Assembly (NCBI GenBank): GCA_964417935.1
Contig: CAYQKF010000002.1
Location: 1 to 64,000, forward strand
Direction: 5' to 3'
DNA from: NIOZ-UU13 sp964417935
Lineage (GTDB): Bacteria > Planctomycetota > Phycisphaerae > Sedimentisphaerales > Anaerobacaceae
DNA: 64,000 bases
A model generated the notes under the pieces. That model saw only the letters and a list, made by a program, of their open reading frames with translations. It was not told where the DNA came from and searched no databases. This document shows positions 15,937 through 24,266 of the stretch, one piece after another (the first letter of the stretch is position 1; each line of letters starts with the position of its first letter). The translations under genes and the position numbers were made by a program.

Positions 15937-16182
15937 TACCATAACGGGGAGTTTCTCAAAAAAATCCGGAAAATCCTTCTGCGACTGTTTTCGCTTCATC
16001 CGGTTAATGAATAAGCATCCCGGACAACTCGGGGCCCTGGAGCTGTTTCGACATTGGGTTTGAATTGGGTTTGAATTGGGTTTGTTTTGACCAAGTGTCC
16101 AATCGCTTATATTTTCATAATCCTTTGTATTATATGGGATTATATTCATTTTGGCCTTTCGGAAATTGGGTTTGTTTTGCAT
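15916..16182 (-). repeat. Dispersed repeat with 'QNKPN' pseudo-coding sequence
   Basis: An 88-codon frame reads MQNKPNFRKAKMN... and later GQNKPNSNPIQTQC. The DNA contains three tandem TTGGGTTTGAA units (16054-16084). From memory, similar Asn/Lys/Pro/Gln-rich short 'hypothetical proteins' recur in Planctomycetota assemblies, which is the behaviour of a dispersed repeat rather than a gene. It sits at the left edge of the DNA splitting infC from rpmI. Confidence 0.5.
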
Positions 16183-16691
16183 AAAAAGGTCGATTTGTAG
16201 AGAACTCTCTACAATTGTCGAATACCTCCAACCGCAGATTACGCGGATTAACGCAGATAAATTGAATATAATTAGATGATTTTTGATGTTTTCACCCCAA
16301 GTTTACGATTGACGAATCTGGGCCTTCTGGCCGTGCCGGGCTGAGGCAAAAAAAGGTAAGCCTCTATAATTAGAGCTACCTGCACTTTTGATGCGAAAAA
16401 AGACCTCGAATATCGGTTCGGGATTCTCGTAACTCAATGTCAGTATGACAGTTAAAAATTTTTTGAAAAATTTGATTTTTGCTCGAAGGTACCAGCGTTT
16501 TTGATTGAAAGCATGTTAATATGGGTAAGGTGTACCAATGCAGACGAGGCAGGGGTAGTTTGCCAGATTAGAAGTATTTGACAGTGTTTTTTTCGGGTTT
16601 GATTTGAAGCTGAGGACGTGGTGTGTCGATAACAGAGCATCGTTTCGTATTAACTGATTTGGGTATGTTGAATTGTAAAAGGAGACAAGAC
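16183..16691. other. Non-coding stretch with repeats inside the split translation operon
   Basis: No credible gene is seen. It contains CGCAGATTACGCGGATTAACGCAGAT near 16231-16257 (a tandem 'CGCAGATTA' motif), an imperfect hairpin GGTAAGCCTCTA / TAGAGCTACC near 16355-16381, and an A+T-rich lead into the next gene. Confidence 0.4.
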
Positions 16692-17258
16692 ATGAGAAAG
16701 TCATTGTGTCTAATTCTTGTGGCTGGAGTTTTGGTTTGTGGTGGTGCCAGTATTCAAAAACCAAAGTTACCAGCGCAAGGAACGGAAACGAAACTCGAAG
16801 CTTTTGAGAAGCAAACCGGTACAGTGATTATCAGAGGAAGATCAGAGATTGGTTCGGTTTCTGGTATGGGGACTGTTGAGGTGGACTGCATAGATTTCCT
16901 CGATGTGTCAACAGGTCAGCGACAGATGGGGATAGTTCTTAAAGTAACAGGGCCCGGAAAATATGAGAGGGAAGACGCGTCATTTATCGACTATGACGAG
17001 ATCGAGTCTTTGCTGAATGGGATTGATTACATTGCCAAGGTAACACTTAGCTCGACCAAACTCTCTAGTTTTGAAGCTGCTTACAAAACAAAGGGAGAGC
17101 TCAGCGTCGTTACGTATAGCAGTAGCAAAGGAAAGATCGAAGCGGCGGTAAGCACCGGTTATACTGGCTCAGTGAGGGCGTTTATTTCGACGACAAAACT
17201 ATCTGAGCTTCGGTCTATTATCGCAAAGGCAAAGGACAAGCTGGATGAAATAAACTAA
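16692..17258 (+). CDS. Uncharacterised exported protein
   Basis: 188 residues. GGAGA lies seven bases before the ATG at 16692, which decides the start. The signal peptide is MRKSLCLILVAGVLVCGGAS. The mature part is mostly beta-rich and polar, with GTVIIRGRSEIGSVSGMGTV, then two similar long helices or strands near the end. I do not recognise a family. It lies in the DNA that splits infC from rpmI, and it opposes the operon direction. 40 bases separate it from the following gene, with which it may be co-transcribed. Confidence 0.6.
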   Translation: MRKSLCLILVAGVLVCGGASIQKPKLPAQGTETKLEAFEKQTGTVIIRGRSEIGSVSGMGTVEVDCIDFLDVSTGQRQMGIVLKVTGPGKYEREDASFIDYDEIESLLNGIDYIAKVTLSSTKLSSFEAAYKTKGELSVVTYSSSKGKIEAAVSTGYTGSVRAFISTTKLSELRSIIAKAKDKLDEIN

Positions 17259-17298
17259 CCGACCAATAGTTAAGTTCGATATTTGAAAGGGTAGTGAC

Positions 17299-17940
17299 AT
17301 GAAAAAAGTAAAGATGGTAGTGCTGATCGGTATGGCTGTGATTTCGATTGTCTATGCAAGCAGCGGAAACGATACGGAGACAAATGAGAAGCAGAAGCAA
17401 AAAGAGCTAATGGAAGCAACAATGAGAACCTACGGAGTAACACAGCAAGACCTGGCTGATTTCTTTGTTATGGCTGGTGCATTGGAAGGAAGCAGCAAAA
17501 CAGAGAAGATGACTACACCCAAAAAGAACAAGATGCTTGTAGAGGTAGCGATAGGAGCGATAAACGAAGGAGACTGGGAATTGATGGCGAAACTGTATTC
17601 GCCAAAGTATGTGCAGCACGGCCCAGGTGATCCGAAAACCATAACGTGGTCGGAAGCTGAGTTGATTTGTCGTGTAATAAGACAAAAGGTGCCGACTTTG
17701 AGATATGAGATAGAGGATATCATCGCAGAGGGTGAAAAAGTGGCTGTGAGGTTAAAGACGGTCGTTACATTCAAGGAAACATATCAGCATGGTACCAGGG
17801 GGGGCGGCAAGGTAGAGTTTATGGAGATTGATATAATACGGATTGAAGACGGCAGGATTGTAGAGGAGTGGTGTGAGTATGACTTAAAAGATTGGGATCG
17901 AAAATTCGAAAAGCTGCAATATGTCAAGACGTGGAGGTGA
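17299..17940 (+). CDS. Exported SnoaL/NTF2-like protein
   Basis: 213 residues starting at ATG with AAGGG upstream. The signal peptide is MKKVKMVVLIGMAVISIVYAS. Residues about 75-205 look like an NTF2-fold polyketide-cyclase/SnoaL domain: EGDWELMAKLYSPKYVQHGP, VPTLRYEIEDIIAEGEKVAVR, and FMEIDIIRIEDGRIVEEW. Such domains bind small hydrophobic molecules or act as cyclases and isomerases. No substrate can be assigned. The end overlaps by 17 bases the convergent HTH membrane-protein gene. Confidence 0.65.
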   Translation: MKKVKMVVLIGMAVISIVYASSGNDTETNEKQKQKELMEATMRTYGVTQQDLADFFVMAGALEGSSKTEKMTTPKKNKMLVEVAIGAINEGDWELMAKLYSPKYVQHGPGDPKTITWSEAELICRVIRQKVPTLRYEIEDIIAEGEKVAVRLKTVVTFKETYQHGTRGGGKVEFMEIDIIRIEDGRIVEEWCEYDLKDWDRKFEKLQYVKTWR

Positions 17941-18334
17941 GGAATCGCCACTGTGTAAAGAGCCAGAGACTGGCCAGCAGCAGCGCGACGAAAAGGACGG
18001 TCAATACAATGGCGTAGGCCTGCCAGATGGTCTTGGATTTTGACCTGACCTGAAGGATGCCAAGCCGGATCCAGTCAGTCTGGGCAAGTGGGACGATTTG
18101 AGAGTCCGGGACATTTCTTTCCTGTCTTGTCTCATTAACCTGCGGTTTTAGGGGCTTATCGAGGATATATGTATGTCCGTGCTGTCTCACCTTCTCAAGT
18201 CGGCCGGTCTGGCAGTAACGGTCGATGGTTCTACGGGAAAGACTTTCTCGTGCCGCGTATTCAGCGATAGGGACGAGGAGCTCAGGCTCGCCGTGCAGGA
18301 CAGTCTCGGATTCGATGGTTTCAACGTCTGGCAC
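17924..18334 (-). CDS. Membrane-tethered helix-turn-helix protein
   Basis: 136 residues starting at GTG (18334). Residues about 20-60, LVPIAEYAARESLSRRTIDRYCQ then GRLEKVRQHGHTYIL, resemble an excisionase/MerR-like (HTH_17) DNA-binding domain. A Lys/Arg/Gln linker follows, then one transmembrane segment at the C-terminus (AIVLTVLFVALLLASLWLF). Having the DNA-binding part inside and a C-terminal anchor is unusual for this fold. It follows the 55-residue gene by 2 bases, so they form a unit. Confidence 0.6.
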   Translation of the reverse strand: MPDVETIESETVLHGEPELLVPIAEYAARESLSRRTIDRYCQTGRLEKVRQHGHTYILDKPLKPQVNETRQERNVPDSQIVPLAQTDWIRLGILQVRSKSKTIWQAYAIVLTVLFVALLLASLWLFTQWRFLTSTS

Positions 18335-18336
18335 GT

Positions 18337-18504
18337 CTAATCCTCATCTTTTGACTTAGGGTCTGGTTTTGCCGGCGTATTATTCAAGAAGGTGTGTATA
18401 TGACGGAGGTCTGCTTCTGCACCAGCCCTATTGTTCTGGGTGAGCTTATATTCAGCGGATGCAACCGTGCATTTGATTTGCATTATGGTTTCTTCAACGT
18501 TCAT
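18337..18504 (-). CDS. Small unrecognised protein (55 residues) upstream of the membrane HTH gene
   Basis: The ATG at 18504 is preceded by AAAGGATT. The sequence MNVEETIMQIKCTVASAEY then TQNNRAGAEADLRHIHTFLNN is helical and TPR-like in spacing, ending in a charged tail DPKSKDED. The stop TAG lies 2 bases before the GTG of the HTH gene. A still smaller frame (18517-18594, 25 codons, GGGGGCGGG upstream) may precede it. Function unknown. Confidence 0.55.
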   Translation of the reverse strand: MNVEETIMQIKCTVASAEYKLTQNNRAGAEADLRHIHTFLNNTPAKPDPKSKDED

Positions 18505-18654
18505 GGTTTAATCCTTTCAGGTATCGGTTGGTCGATTCATATTTGAGTTATCGGCAGGCGGGGCGGATTTCTTGAGTGCAGGGTTTGACCCCATTTGCTT
18601 ACCCGCCCCCGTAACACGCAGTATCCTCGAACGGCAAATGGCACTAATAGAAAG

Positions 18655-19170
18655 CTATTTAGGCACAATTAATAAGGTCATGCGCCTTCCAGACATTCTA
18701 GCCGGTCGTTCAACCTTCGCCAAATCCTGTAACAATTCAGTAATTTGCTCTAACATCGCATAGCCGTGGTCCCGGTGCAGCATCTGACGTCCACGGAAGA
18801 ACATAGTAAATTGTACTTTGTGGCCTTTTTCCAGAAATTCGCGCCCGTGTTTAAGCTTAACCTCCAGGTCGCGTTTGTCGGTTTCCGGCCTGAGCCTTAT
18901 CTCCTTCAGCGTTGCAGTGTGGTGCTGGTTTTTCTTATGAGCCTCGCGAATCTTACGTTTTTGTTCGTACTGCCACTTGCCGTAATCCATTATCCGACAA
19001 ACCGGCGGGTCGCTGGTAGGGGCAACTTCCACAAGGTCCAATCCTATCTCGCGCGCTCTGTTGAGGGCCTCGTATTTATTTACGACGCCCACCTGATTGT
19101 TTGACTCGTCAATGAGCCGAATTGTTCCAGCCCGAATTCCTCCATTTACCTTTAAACCTCGTTTACTTAT
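18655..19170 (-). CDS. infC: Translation initiation factor IF-3, non-canonical ATA start
   Basis: Both domains are present: N-terminal IRAGTIRLIDESNNQVGVV with LDLVEVAPTSDPPVCRIMDYGKW, and C-terminal LKEIRLRPETDKRDLEVKL with VQFTMFFRGRQMLHRDHG. The conserved N-terminal part extends upstream of the first in-frame GTG, and a TGA closes the frame eight codons before GGIRAG. The only sensible initiator in between is ATA at 19170-19168, six bases after AAGGTGA, giving 171 residues, the usual IF-3 length. infC is known to use rare initiators so that IF-3 limits its own translation. thrS lies upstream on the same strand. Confidence 0.9.
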   Translation of the reverse strand: MSKRGLKVNGGIRAGTIRLIDESNNQVGVVNKYEALNRAREIGLDLVEVAPTSDPPVCRIMDYGKWQYEQKRKIREAHKKNQHHTATLKEIRLRPETDKRDLEVKLKHGREFLEKGHKVQFTMFFRGRQMLHRDHGYAMLEQITELLQDLAKVERPARMSGRRMTLLIVPK

Positions 19171-19260
19171 TGTGCGTCACCTTACCTTTCCATAAAGTAA
19201 CAAATCATTAATTGACCATTCTTAACGTCTTCTACAACCAACAATTATAACTTACTATTT

Positions 19261-21177
19261 CTAAAAAGCCAAATCAATTTTTTTATCGGTAATTTTGTCC
19301 TTTGCTATTCCTAAAAACTCATCAATCTGCACTGTTTTTTTCTCTTTTACCCCCCGGATTCTTACATTGACGGTATCGGACTGGGCCTCTTTGGGACCGA
19401 CCACCAGCATATAGGGCAGCTTTTCGCTGTAAGCTCTGGCAATTTTGGCATTTATTTTCTCATTCGAGAAATCACAACTACAGCGCAGGGATGCATCTTT
19501 TAGCTTATCTTCAACGATTTTTGCATAATCATTGCTTTTTTCACTTATCGGCAGTACCCTTACCTGCTCCGGCGAAAGCCAAAGCGGGAAATTTGCACCG
19601 TAGTGTTCTATAAGAATGCCAATAAAACGCTCAAAAGAACCCAAAACCGCCCGGTGAATCATAACCGGAGTTTTCTCGGTATTATCTTTGTCGGTATAAA
19701 CCAGGCCGAAACGCTGCGGCATAGAAAAATCCAGTTGAATTGTGCCTAATTGCCAGGACCTTTTCAGACAATCCCGTATATGAAAATCTATTTTGGGTCC
19801 ATAAAATGCGCCATCGCCCTCGTTGATTTTGTACTCAATATCTTTGTGCTTGAGGGCATCCTCAAGGGCGTTTGTAGCTGTTTCCCAAATCTCGTCCGAG
19901 CCGATGTGCTTTTCGGGCTTGGTGGACAGCTCAATGCGGAAATCTTCGAACCCGAAGGCCTGATATATCTCAAAGGTAAGTTCAATGACCCCTATTATTT
20001 CGGATTCTATCTGCTCGGGTGTGCAGAAAATATGGGCATCATCCTGCGTAAACTGCCTCACCCTGAAAAGCCCGTGCATAACACCGCTGGCCTCGTGTCG
20101 ATGCACCAGGCCAAGCTCGGCGACGCGCATCGGAAATTCGCGATACGAGTGCTGGCGGGTCTTATAGACCAGACATCCGCCGGGACAGTTCATCGGCTTT
20201 ATCGCATAGTCGGCATCGTCGAAATGTGTAAAATACATATTCTCTTTATAATTGTCCCAGTGGCCGCTCTTGTGCCAGAGCTGCTCATTAAGAATTATAG
20301 GTGTGCGGATTTCCTCATATCCGTATTTATTGTGAACGCCCCGCCAAAAATCTACTATGGCATTCCAGATAATCATTCCTTTGGCGTGAATGAATGCAAA
20401 GCCGGGGCCGGCCTCATTGAAACTAAATAAATCCAGTCGTTTGCCTAATACGCGATGGTCCCGTTTTTTCGCCTCGGCCAATCTTTGCAGATGGTCGTCA
20501 AGCTCTTTTTTTGTCGGCCAGGCGGTGCCATAGACCCGCTGGAGCATTTTTTGTGTCGGGTCGCCGTGCCAATAAGCGCCGGCTACGGACATAACCTTAA
20601 AGCTTCCGATTCTGCCGGTGCTGGGTACGTGCGGGCCCCGGCATAAATCCTCAAAGTCATCCGCGTGCGAGTAAAAACTAATAACATCACTATCCGCGTG
20701 GCTTATATTGTCAGTCTTGTATTTGTCGCCGGCCAATTTTGCCAGAGCATCAGCTTTGGTCATTTCTTTGCGAACAAACGGTTTGTCGGCTTTGACGATT
20801 TCAGCCATCTTCTCCTCGATGCGCTCGAAATCGGTCGGCCGAATCGGCTCATCGAGGTCAATGTCATAGTAAAATCCGTCTTCAACGGTTGGGCCATAGA
20901 CCAGTTTAGTATCAGGCCAAATACTGCATATAGCTTCAGCCATTACGTGGGCGCAGCTATGACGCATCACATCAAGGCCTTCGTCATTTTTGAGGGTGAT
21001 GATTTGAACGTCTGCTTCGCTATTAATAGGCGCCGATAAATCTACTAATTGGCCGTTGACTTTCGTTGCTACAGCTGCTTTCGCAAGTCCCGATCCTATC
21101 TGTTCAGCTAATTGCTTTGCCGTCGTGCCGTTAGTAACTTCTAATGTGCTGCCATCGGGCAGTGTAACTTTTGCCAT
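19261..21177 (-). CDS. thrS: Threonine--tRNA ligase
   Basis: 638 residues from the ATG at 21177 (MAKVTLPDGSTLEV); an upstream TTG adds only seven non-conserved residues. In order: TGS domain; editing domain with MRHSCAHVMAEAI; class II core with MNCPGGCLVYK, HRHEASGVMHGLFRVRQF and IFC supplying the zinc ligands; and the anticodon-binding domain from PEQVRVLPI. Motif 3 is intact (VMIHRAVLGSFERFIGIL). It is first in the thrS-infC-(break)-rpmI-rplT-pheS series. Confidence 0.95.
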   Translation of the reverse strand: MAKVTLPDGSTLEVTNGTTAKQLAEQIGSGLAKAAVATKVNGQLVDLSAPINSEADVQIITLKNDEGLDVMRHSCAHVMAEAICSIWPDTKLVYGPTVEDGFYYDIDLDEPIRPTDFERIEEKMAEIVKADKPFVRKEMTKADALAKLAGDKYKTDNISHADSDVISFYSHADDFEDLCRGPHVPSTGRIGSFKVMSVAGAYWHGDPTQKMLQRVYGTAWPTKKELDDHLQRLAEAKKRDHRVLGKRLDLFSFNEAGPGFAFIHAKGMIIWNAIVDFWRGVHNKYGYEEIRTPIILNEQLWHKSGHWDNYKENMYFTHFDDADYAIKPMNCPGGCLVYKTRQHSYREFPMRVAELGLVHRHEASGVMHGLFRVRQFTQDDAHIFCTPEQIESEIIGVIELTFEIYQAFGFEDFRIELSTKPEKHIGSDEIWETATNALEDALKHKDIEYKINEGDGAFYGPKIDFHIRDCLKRSWQLGTIQLDFSMPQRFGLVYTDKDNTEKTPVMIHRAVLGSFERFIGILIEHYGANFPLWLSPEQVRVLPISEKSNDYAKIVEDKLKDASLRCSCDFSNEKINAKIARAYSEKLPYMLVVGPKEAQSDTVNVRIRGVKEKKTVQIDEFLGIAKDKITDKKIDLAF

Positions 21178-21272
21178 ATATCTATCCGCTAATACCAATT
21201 ATTTTTGTGTTTGTCTATGAATATATCAGCGTGGCCAAAATTGTCAATATTATTTATCGTCCGATTTATTTC

Positions 21273-21301
21273 TTGCTATAAAGTGCTTTTGCATATGTAA
21301 T
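21273..21301 (+). promoter_or_regulatory. Candidate promoter of the FHA gene
   Basis: TTGCTA (21273-21278), 17 bp, TGTAAT (21296-21301), 45 bases before the ATG. The same -35 hexamer occurs at 57798. Confidence 0.4.
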
Positions 21302-21346
21302 AAAAATAGTCGCGGCAAAGTACAAACTGATAGCGAGGAAGGTAGA

Positions 21347-21793
21347 ATGGATGTTAATCTGGTTCTATTTAAAAAAGACGGCTCACAAAAAGCTTTTTCT
21401 GTCGCCAGCGATACTACGATAATTGGCCGACGTCACGACTGTGATTTGTGTATCCCCCTTATGGTCGTTTCCAAAAGGCACTGCCAGTTGAACCAGAACA
21501 AAGAGGCCGTGAGAATTCGCGACCTTGGCTCGCGCAACGGCACATTTCTTAATGGTAAACGTATAAATGAGACAACGGTTCAGCCGGGCGATTATATCAA
21601 AATAGGCCCGCTTACGTTCTTGCTGCAGATTGACGGCGAGCCAGAGAAAATTGTCCCACCCAAGCAGGCCCAACCAAAACCCGCAGCGAAAGTACCACCA
21701 CCAAAGGTCCTGGCAGAGGAGCTGTCCGGCAGCTTCCCTGAGCTGGAACCGGATGAGTCCGACTCCTTCCTGGCTGAGCTTGAAGATATTTGA
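21347..21793 (+). CDS. FHA-domain protein
   Basis: 148 residues. Residues about 20-95 form a forkhead-associated domain: IIGRRHDCDLCIP, VSKRHCQL, and DLGSRNGTFLNGKRI, with the Arg, Ser-x-x-His and Asn residues that bind phosphothreonine. The tail is Pro/Lys-rich and then acidic (ELEPDESDSFLAELEDI). It is probably a cytoplasmic phospho-Thr adaptor. GAGGAAGG precedes the ATG. It is a monocistronic gene divergent from thrS. Confidence 0.85.
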   Translation: MDVNLVLFKKDGSQKAFSVASDTTIIGRRHDCDLCIPLMVVSKRHCQLNQNKEAVRIRDLGSRNGTFLNGKRINETTVQPGDYIKIGPLTFLLQIDGEPEKIVPPKQAQPKPAAKVPPPKVLAEELSGSFPELEPDESDSFLAELEDI

Positions 21794-22066
21794 GCAAGCT
21801 CAATAAGAATTTACAGGATTATTTGAGAAAATCAAAAAAATCTAAACAAAATATGCCTAATGCTCCGCCAAGTGTACTTTGAGGGATTTTCATCCCGTAC
21901 CCATTCGGCCTTGCTTAGGGCAGGCTTTGATGTGGTATCCAATCTCATCGAAAATCTGGATTCCTGCTGCCCACTTCCACGAGGACGAGCTTGGGGATTG
22001 TTCGGAGCAACTGCCTGTCATCATCACGCATTTACCTTTTGAAAGACAAGCAGTATCTTTCCAGTG
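21794..22066. other. Intergenic stretch with a partial copy of the MITE-like sequence
   Basis: TGAGCTTG (21775-21782) and CAAGCTCA (21795-21802) could form a hairpin across the FHA stop, without a T run. GATTATTTGAGAAAATCAAAA then ATATGCCTAA near 21817-21860 resembles one end of the element at 11433-11591. No gene is seen. Confidence 0.35.
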
Positions 22067-22294
22067 TTATGAACTATAGGGACAAGTGCCGGTCGAACAG
22101 GTGTCGGTTTGATATGTACAACTTGGGCAGGATTCGCTCGTCGTTTTGCTTTGGCCAACGGCAAAACCGGACAGCAGCTTGTGTAAGTCGGGGCTGTTGC
22201 ACCTTTCGCAGCTATGTTTTCGAGGAGTTCTCGTTTTCTCTAAAAAGTCCATCGTATGTCCACATTTGTTGCATTTGTATTCAAATATCGGCAT
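22067..22294 (-). CDS. FmdB-family zinc-ribbon protein
   Basis: 75 residues: MPIFEYKCNKCGHTMDFLE, then CERCNSPDLHKLLSGF, a C-x2-C...C-x2-C zinc ribbon typical of the FmdB/regulatory-protein family. A Ser/Thr/Cys-rich tail with CPSC follows. Its role is unknown; some relatives are linked to amidase or formamidase loci. The ribosome site is weak. Confidence 0.8.
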   Translation of the reverse strand: MPIFEYKCNKCGHTMDFLEKTRTPRKHSCERCNSPDLHKLLSGFAVGQSKTTSESCPSCTYQTDTCSTGTCPYSS

Positions 22295-22326
22295 CTTATA
22301 ATTTCGTGTTAAAAGGCGCTGTCAAT

Positions 22327-24249
22327 TCACTCCGGGATGGCCCCCGCTTCACGGGAAGCGAACAATAATTTTGTGAGTGTTTCGTGTTGTGAGAAATCGG
22401 GCACGATGATGTGTGCGCCGGCTTTGACCAGGCGGGTGCGCTTTTCGGTGCTTAAGCCGTGGCGGCGAATCTCATCGCTCGCGACACCGACGGCGATGCC
22501 GTCACGCTTTCGGCATTCGCGTATCTCAACGGGACCATCGCCAAAGACAACCAGTTCTGGACCCTGCAAATTGTTCTCGGCCATTATTCTCTCGATGACC
22601 ATCTTCTTGGAATACTTGGCGACATCGCCGAGGGCGCCGTAAACACCGCCGTCAAAAAGCTCGGCGTAGCCAAGTGCCTCGGACTCGGCGACAACGTCCT
22701 GGCGGTCTGTCCCGCTGGCCAGATAAAGTTTTATGCCCTTTTCACGCAGGACTTCTAAGAATTCCAACGCGCCCTTGATTGTGTAGTCATTGATGTCAAG
22801 CTCGCCGCGTCTGAATTTTTCGATTCGCCTGTTAACAAGCTCCATCAAGGCATCATTATAAATCTCCTTGTAGCCGAATTTGTCGAGTATTTTATCAGCC
22901 CTGACAATGCCGAACTCCTTGACCATTTCGACAAGAGCTTCCATCTGTATGATGGTCTGAATACCGGTGGATTTGTCGATGTAGTCGGTGACACGTTTTC
23001 GCACCTTGTGGTAAAGGGTCTCATCTGCGGTCTCGTATTTGTCGCCGAGAATGGCCTTGACCATCACGGGGGCCATTATCTCCTCCCAGCCCTGCCTTAA
23101 CGTGCTTATGGTCCCGTCATTATCAAAGACGGCGTGTTTTATTCGGCCAAATGGTATTGATTCGCAGCAAAGCTCTATTTCGCTGTCTCTGAAATAGCAA
23201 GCTCCACGCCTGTCGGAAGCGAGTTCCGGCTGATAGATATAATCAGCGTCCCTGCCGAGTTCGAGGATTTCCGGGCCCGACGCCGTACCGGTCTGGAATA
23301 ATTTCTGAACGGTAACAGCAGCGGCAAAATTAGCGAACTCGGCCGCTTCGGTGGACGGAATACCTGCGCCCAGACACAAAGCCAACGCGCTTGTTACCGT
23401 GTCTCCGGCCCCGACAATATCGAGCTTTTTCAATAATTGAATACCCGGGACCTCGTGGATACCATCGGAATCAACGGTTATGATGCCGCGCGGGCCGCGG
23501 GTCAGAAATACGGGTTTGCTGAATTGCTGATAAAGATTCATAGCGTATTTCTTCACATCAGCCAAAGTCAGAACATCATCCAATTTGACATCGACGTTGT
23601 TCAGGTGTGCCGCTTCCAAATCATTCGTCTTGCGGTAGATGTTTTTGAACTTGTGCCCGTAGTGTCTGGAATCGAGCAGCACTATTTTGTCCGTAAATTT
23701 TTCAAAAAGGGCGTTGGCCCGGTCTATAAAAGATTCGTTTGTGATACTACCAGGGACCTGCTGGTTTACTATCAGTGCATCTGCACTCTTTAGAGACTCG
23801 GCGATGCCGTCCAGTAGGGCCTTGTCGGTTGCATCGGTTCGCTGGTTGAAAAAGCCGAAGTCAATTCTTGGCTGTTCGCTGCCCTCAAGGTATGGCTTGC
23901 CGAAGGTTACAGTATCGAAATTTTCCTTTTGAACAACCAGATACGTTGTATCGACATTTAGCTCGTGGAACTGACGTCTCAGCTCTCTGCCGAAGATGTC
24001 ATCCCCAACAACACCAATGACCTGAATGGCTGCCGGCTTAAGGGCGGCAAGATTGGCAACAACGTTTGACGCCCCGCCTAACGAATAGTAATGTTTACCG
24101 ACCGCCCGGGCCTGCAGGCCGGTCTCTACCGATACTTCCGAGCCCTGAGCATCGAGCAGCCAATAAGCATCAATACAGAAATCGCCGTACACCGCAATTT
24201 TTACATTCTTAATCCGAGTCAGGATTTCCTTGATGCGCTCTTCTTTCAT
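22327..24249 (-). CDS. Bifunctional PfkB-family sugar kinase / HAD-family phosphatase fusion
   Basis: 640 residues from the ATG at 24249 (AAGGT upstream). Residues about 1-330 are a PfkB kinase of the HldE/RfaE kind: VAVYGDFCIDAYWLL-like start, YSLGGASNVVANLAAL, VGVVGDDIFG, and the catalytic DIVGAGDTVTSAL. Residues about 370-640 are a HAD hydrolase with motif I AVFDNDGTIS, a cap, YLASGTDRQDV (motif II) and VVFGDGPVEI (motif IV). Kinase and phosphatase in one chain suggests phosphorylation at one carbon and dephosphorylation at another, as in ADP-heptose synthesis (HldE kinase then GmhB), but the HAD part has a cap unlike GmhB. It is the last gene of a three-gene unit with an AGE epimerase. 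Confidence 0.75.
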   Translation of the reverse strand: MKEERIKEILTRIKNVKIAVYGDFCIDAYWLLDAQGSEVSVETGLQARAVGKHYYSLGGASNVVANLAALKPAAIQVIGVVGDDIFGRELRRQFHELNVDTTYLVVQKENFDTVTFGKPYLEGSEQPRIDFGFFNQRTDATDKALLDGIAESLKSADALIVNQQVPGSITNESFIDRANALFEKFTDKIVLLDSRHYGHKFKNIYRKTNDLEAAHLNNVDVKLDDVLTLADVKKYAMNLYQQFSKPVFLTRGPRGIITVDSDGIHEVPGIQLLKKLDIVGAGDTVTSALALCLGAGIPSTEAAEFANFAAAVTVQKLFQTGTASGPEILELGRDADYIYQPELASDRRGACYFRDSEIELCCESIPFGRIKHAVFDNDGTISTLRQGWEEIMAPVMVKAILGDKYETADETLYHKVRKRVTDYIDKSTGIQTIIQMEALVEMVKEFGIVRADKILDKFGYKEIYNDALMELVNRRIEKFRRGELDINDYTIKGALEFLEVLREKGIKLYLASGTDRQDVVAESEALGYAELFDGGVYGALGDVAKYSKKMVIERIMAENNLQGPELVVFGDGPVEIRECRKRDGIAVGVASDEIRRHGLSTEKRTRLVKAGAHIIVPDFSQHETLTKLLFASREAGAIPE

Positions 24250-24266
24250 CTTCAAATACCTTTTAG

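Noticed and set aside
16355..16381. Imperfect hairpin considered as a riboswitch upstream of the exported protein at 16692
   Set aside because: No known riboswitch consensus was recognised and it is over 300 bases from the start codon.
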